The translations under genes were made by a program, and so were the position numbers. From assembly GCA_012861695.1 (NCBI GenBank), contig JAAOOA010000103.1:246001-310000 (forward strand): 64,000 nucleotides of DNA, given 5' to 3'. How positions within the stretch are numbered: position 1 is the first letter of the stretch; the number at the start of each line of letters is the position of its first letter. Of the stretch, positions 62,093 to 64,000 are shown piece after piece. Source of the stretch: Trematomus loennbergii. Its lineage: Eukaryota; Chordata; Actinopteri; Perciformes; Nototheniidae. The notes under the pieces are model-generated. The model had not been told where the DNA came from. It did no database searches and was given only the letters and a program-made list of their open reading frames with translations.

Positions 62093-62980
62093 TGCGGCTT
62101 TCACACCGGCGCTTTTCACTTTCTAGCTCCTCGCGAGAGCTTTTCTGGTTCAGCTCCCGTTTCCCTTTTCAGCTCCCGCTCTGTTCACACCGCCCAGAGC
62201 TGCCGAGAGATTTTCTCCCACAACAACAACGGGCCGGGGACTACGTCGGGTCGACGATCGTGTTGCTTTTAATCATACGAAGCCAGATTAAATTAAATAA
62301 CGACTTCTCCAACCTTATACTTTTCTCCAGAGTGCCGTGGTTCATTGTTTATTAATGTGTTTCAGCGGCATTTACCGACCGCTACAGTGCTGGCTGCTCT
62401 TCAAACGGGAGGTTATTCTCCCGTTAGCTCACACGGCTCTAAAGTATTCACTGTCTGACTGTCACACAAGCAGCTGATACATATCCCCAGTTCCCCTTAA
62501 GTGAATGTGTGTCAGTCTGAATTGACGCTGTTGGCATCACAACGCTGTTATGAAAGTGTTAGCATAGCAACCGAAGCTAAACTGACTACTTGCTAAGCCG
62601 TTTTCTCCAGGCACATTTTACCGGCGTATTTTTCATTATGATTCTACTTGTGATAGTCGGACATGACAACCTGTACAGCCCATGTATTAATTCCATCCGA
62701 TAGCTGCTATAATAACAAACAAAACGTCTGCCTGCTCTCCACAATGATCAATAACAGCGAACGGATGGTCAAAGTAAGGTTTCCTGCACGCCTCGACGTA
62801 AAGCGACGCCGCGTCATAGCTCCAAAGCTCTTGCCTCTGGACCGACAACTTTTTGGAGCTGAAGTGAACCGCATTCCGGAGCTATGACGCGCCGCCGCTG
62901 CGGTGTGAAGGAAAAAAACCGGCGCTTTTCAGGCTCTAGCTCCCAGCAGGAGCTGGAAAAGCGCCGGTGTGAAAGGGGCA
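62093..62980. mobile_element. non-autonomous DNA transposon with 25-bp inverted ends
   Basis: The left end TGCGGCTTTCACACCGGCGC and the complement of the right end TGCCCCTTTCACACCGGCGC agree at 23 of 25 positions. TCA flanks both sides (62090-62092 and 62981-62983). Internal inverted words GCGTCATAGCTCC and GGAGCTATGACGCG lie near the right end. 888 bp and GC-rich at the ends. The 74-codon frame inside is not a transposase. A Harbinger-like assignment is possible but unproven. Confidence 0.75.
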
Positions 62981-63062
62981 TCAGAGACAACGAGCATGGA
63001 AGCCGACAGTGGAGGACAAATATGTCCTCTTGGTTACTTGTGTGTTTCCCTGTGTGTGTGTC

Positions 63063-63298
<236 letters not shown>

Positions 63299-64000
63299 CC
63301 TGGAGCTGTGTTGCACCGTGCCCCTGCCTCCTGTGATGTGCAGGCAGAGGGAAAGGGCACCGCTGGCCTGGCACGCTGTTAACACACATCAGAGAAAGAA
63401 ACAACAGTATCATGTTCGAGGTCCTGGGTCACAGTGGGAAAATAAAAGAATGCTGGGATCATATGATGTGTATTATTCATTTTTTTCAATACAAAGATAG
63501 ACGGCATCAACAGAACATATTTGCTGACAATATCAATACCATTTTAAGCACACGCTAGAATCAGATTATTTTCACTGCTTTACCTTCCAATGAGACAGCC
63601 TTTAACAGGGAGCCTTATATTGCCTCAGCCTCAACTGTTGCTCACCAACCTCCATCTACTGGAGTTAATACACTGACTACGGATTCCTGCAACTCAACTT
63701 AAACAAATCTGACCCATCGCTGTAATGTACATGTACGGGGCATGAACTTTGAGGAGGTTATGTATTAGTTTATTTACACATAAAAAAAACTCCATCGTCT
63801 TGAAAAGGGGCAGCATATAATAGATAACTTCATGTTACATGCTTTACAACCAGTTCATTATTTGTTCTTGTATTTCTTATAGACACAAAAAAAAATGTGT
63901 CCATTTCTGTGTCTTGCTGTGAAGATGCCAATTATCACTGCGAGAGAGGAGCTGTGCGTGCCCTTTGTGAACCTGTTTGCACTGGGTATCACCTCTCAGG
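63299..64000. other. intronic DNA to the window end
   Basis: Unique-looking sequence with no recognised feature. The last 120 bases are open in one frame (MPIITAREELCVPFVNLFAL) but match nothing that I know and run off the edge. Confidence 0.3.

Overview
This is a stretch of animal nuclear DNA, almost certainly from a teleost fish. The evidence is: split genes with GT-AG introns and vertebrate coding exons; very many (CA)n/(GT)n, (CT)n and (TA)n arrays; and fish-type decayed repeats, namely hAT, TTAA-flanked and Harbinger-like MITEs, a tRNA-derived SINE with an L2-like tail, and non-LTR tails. No bacterial, CRISPR or operon structure is present.

Two protein-coding genes can be named, both on the + strand. 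commd7 lies at 4569-12651 and is complete in nine coding exons (199 codons plus stop). All nine exons join in frame and match the vertebrate COMMD7 family from end to end. It has a TATA-less promoter with NRF1-like and ETS-like sites. The first coding exon of nol4l is at 40157-40591, in a GC-rich promoter region. The rest of the window (40592-64000) is its first intron, at least 23.4 kb long with no acceptor exon found. The same-strand order commd7 then nol4l matches human 20q11.21. One tRNA-Phe(GAA) gene lies at 30852-30924. The first 74 bases look like the end of the last coding exon of an unidentified upstream gene, with a poly(A) signal at 412.

Between commd7 and nol4l there are hints of an unrecognised spliced transcription unit: a two-CCAAT promoter near 20.3 kb, exon-like segments near 20.9, 28.05 and 34.0-34.3 kb, and a 3'-UTR-like segment with AATAAA at 34657. 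It is reported at low confidence.

The rest is repeat biology. Several transposon copies have intact target-site duplications: hAT at 13689-13898, 28357-28744 and 46702-47757; TTAA elements at 8605-9151 and 29663-30396; an unclassified element with 53-bp terminal inverted repeats at 28867-29596; a Harbinger-like one at 31798-32110; and one at 62093-62980. A piggyBac relic sits in commd7 intron 1. About 2.4 kb of the window is CA/GT microsatellite. Some of these arrays lie where they could matter: immediately after the commd7 stop codon, and complementary arrays on either side of commd7 exon 3. Intergenic and intronic DNA also holds RFX X-box-like sites and homeodomain-rich segments that resemble conserved enhancers. 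No comparison could be run.
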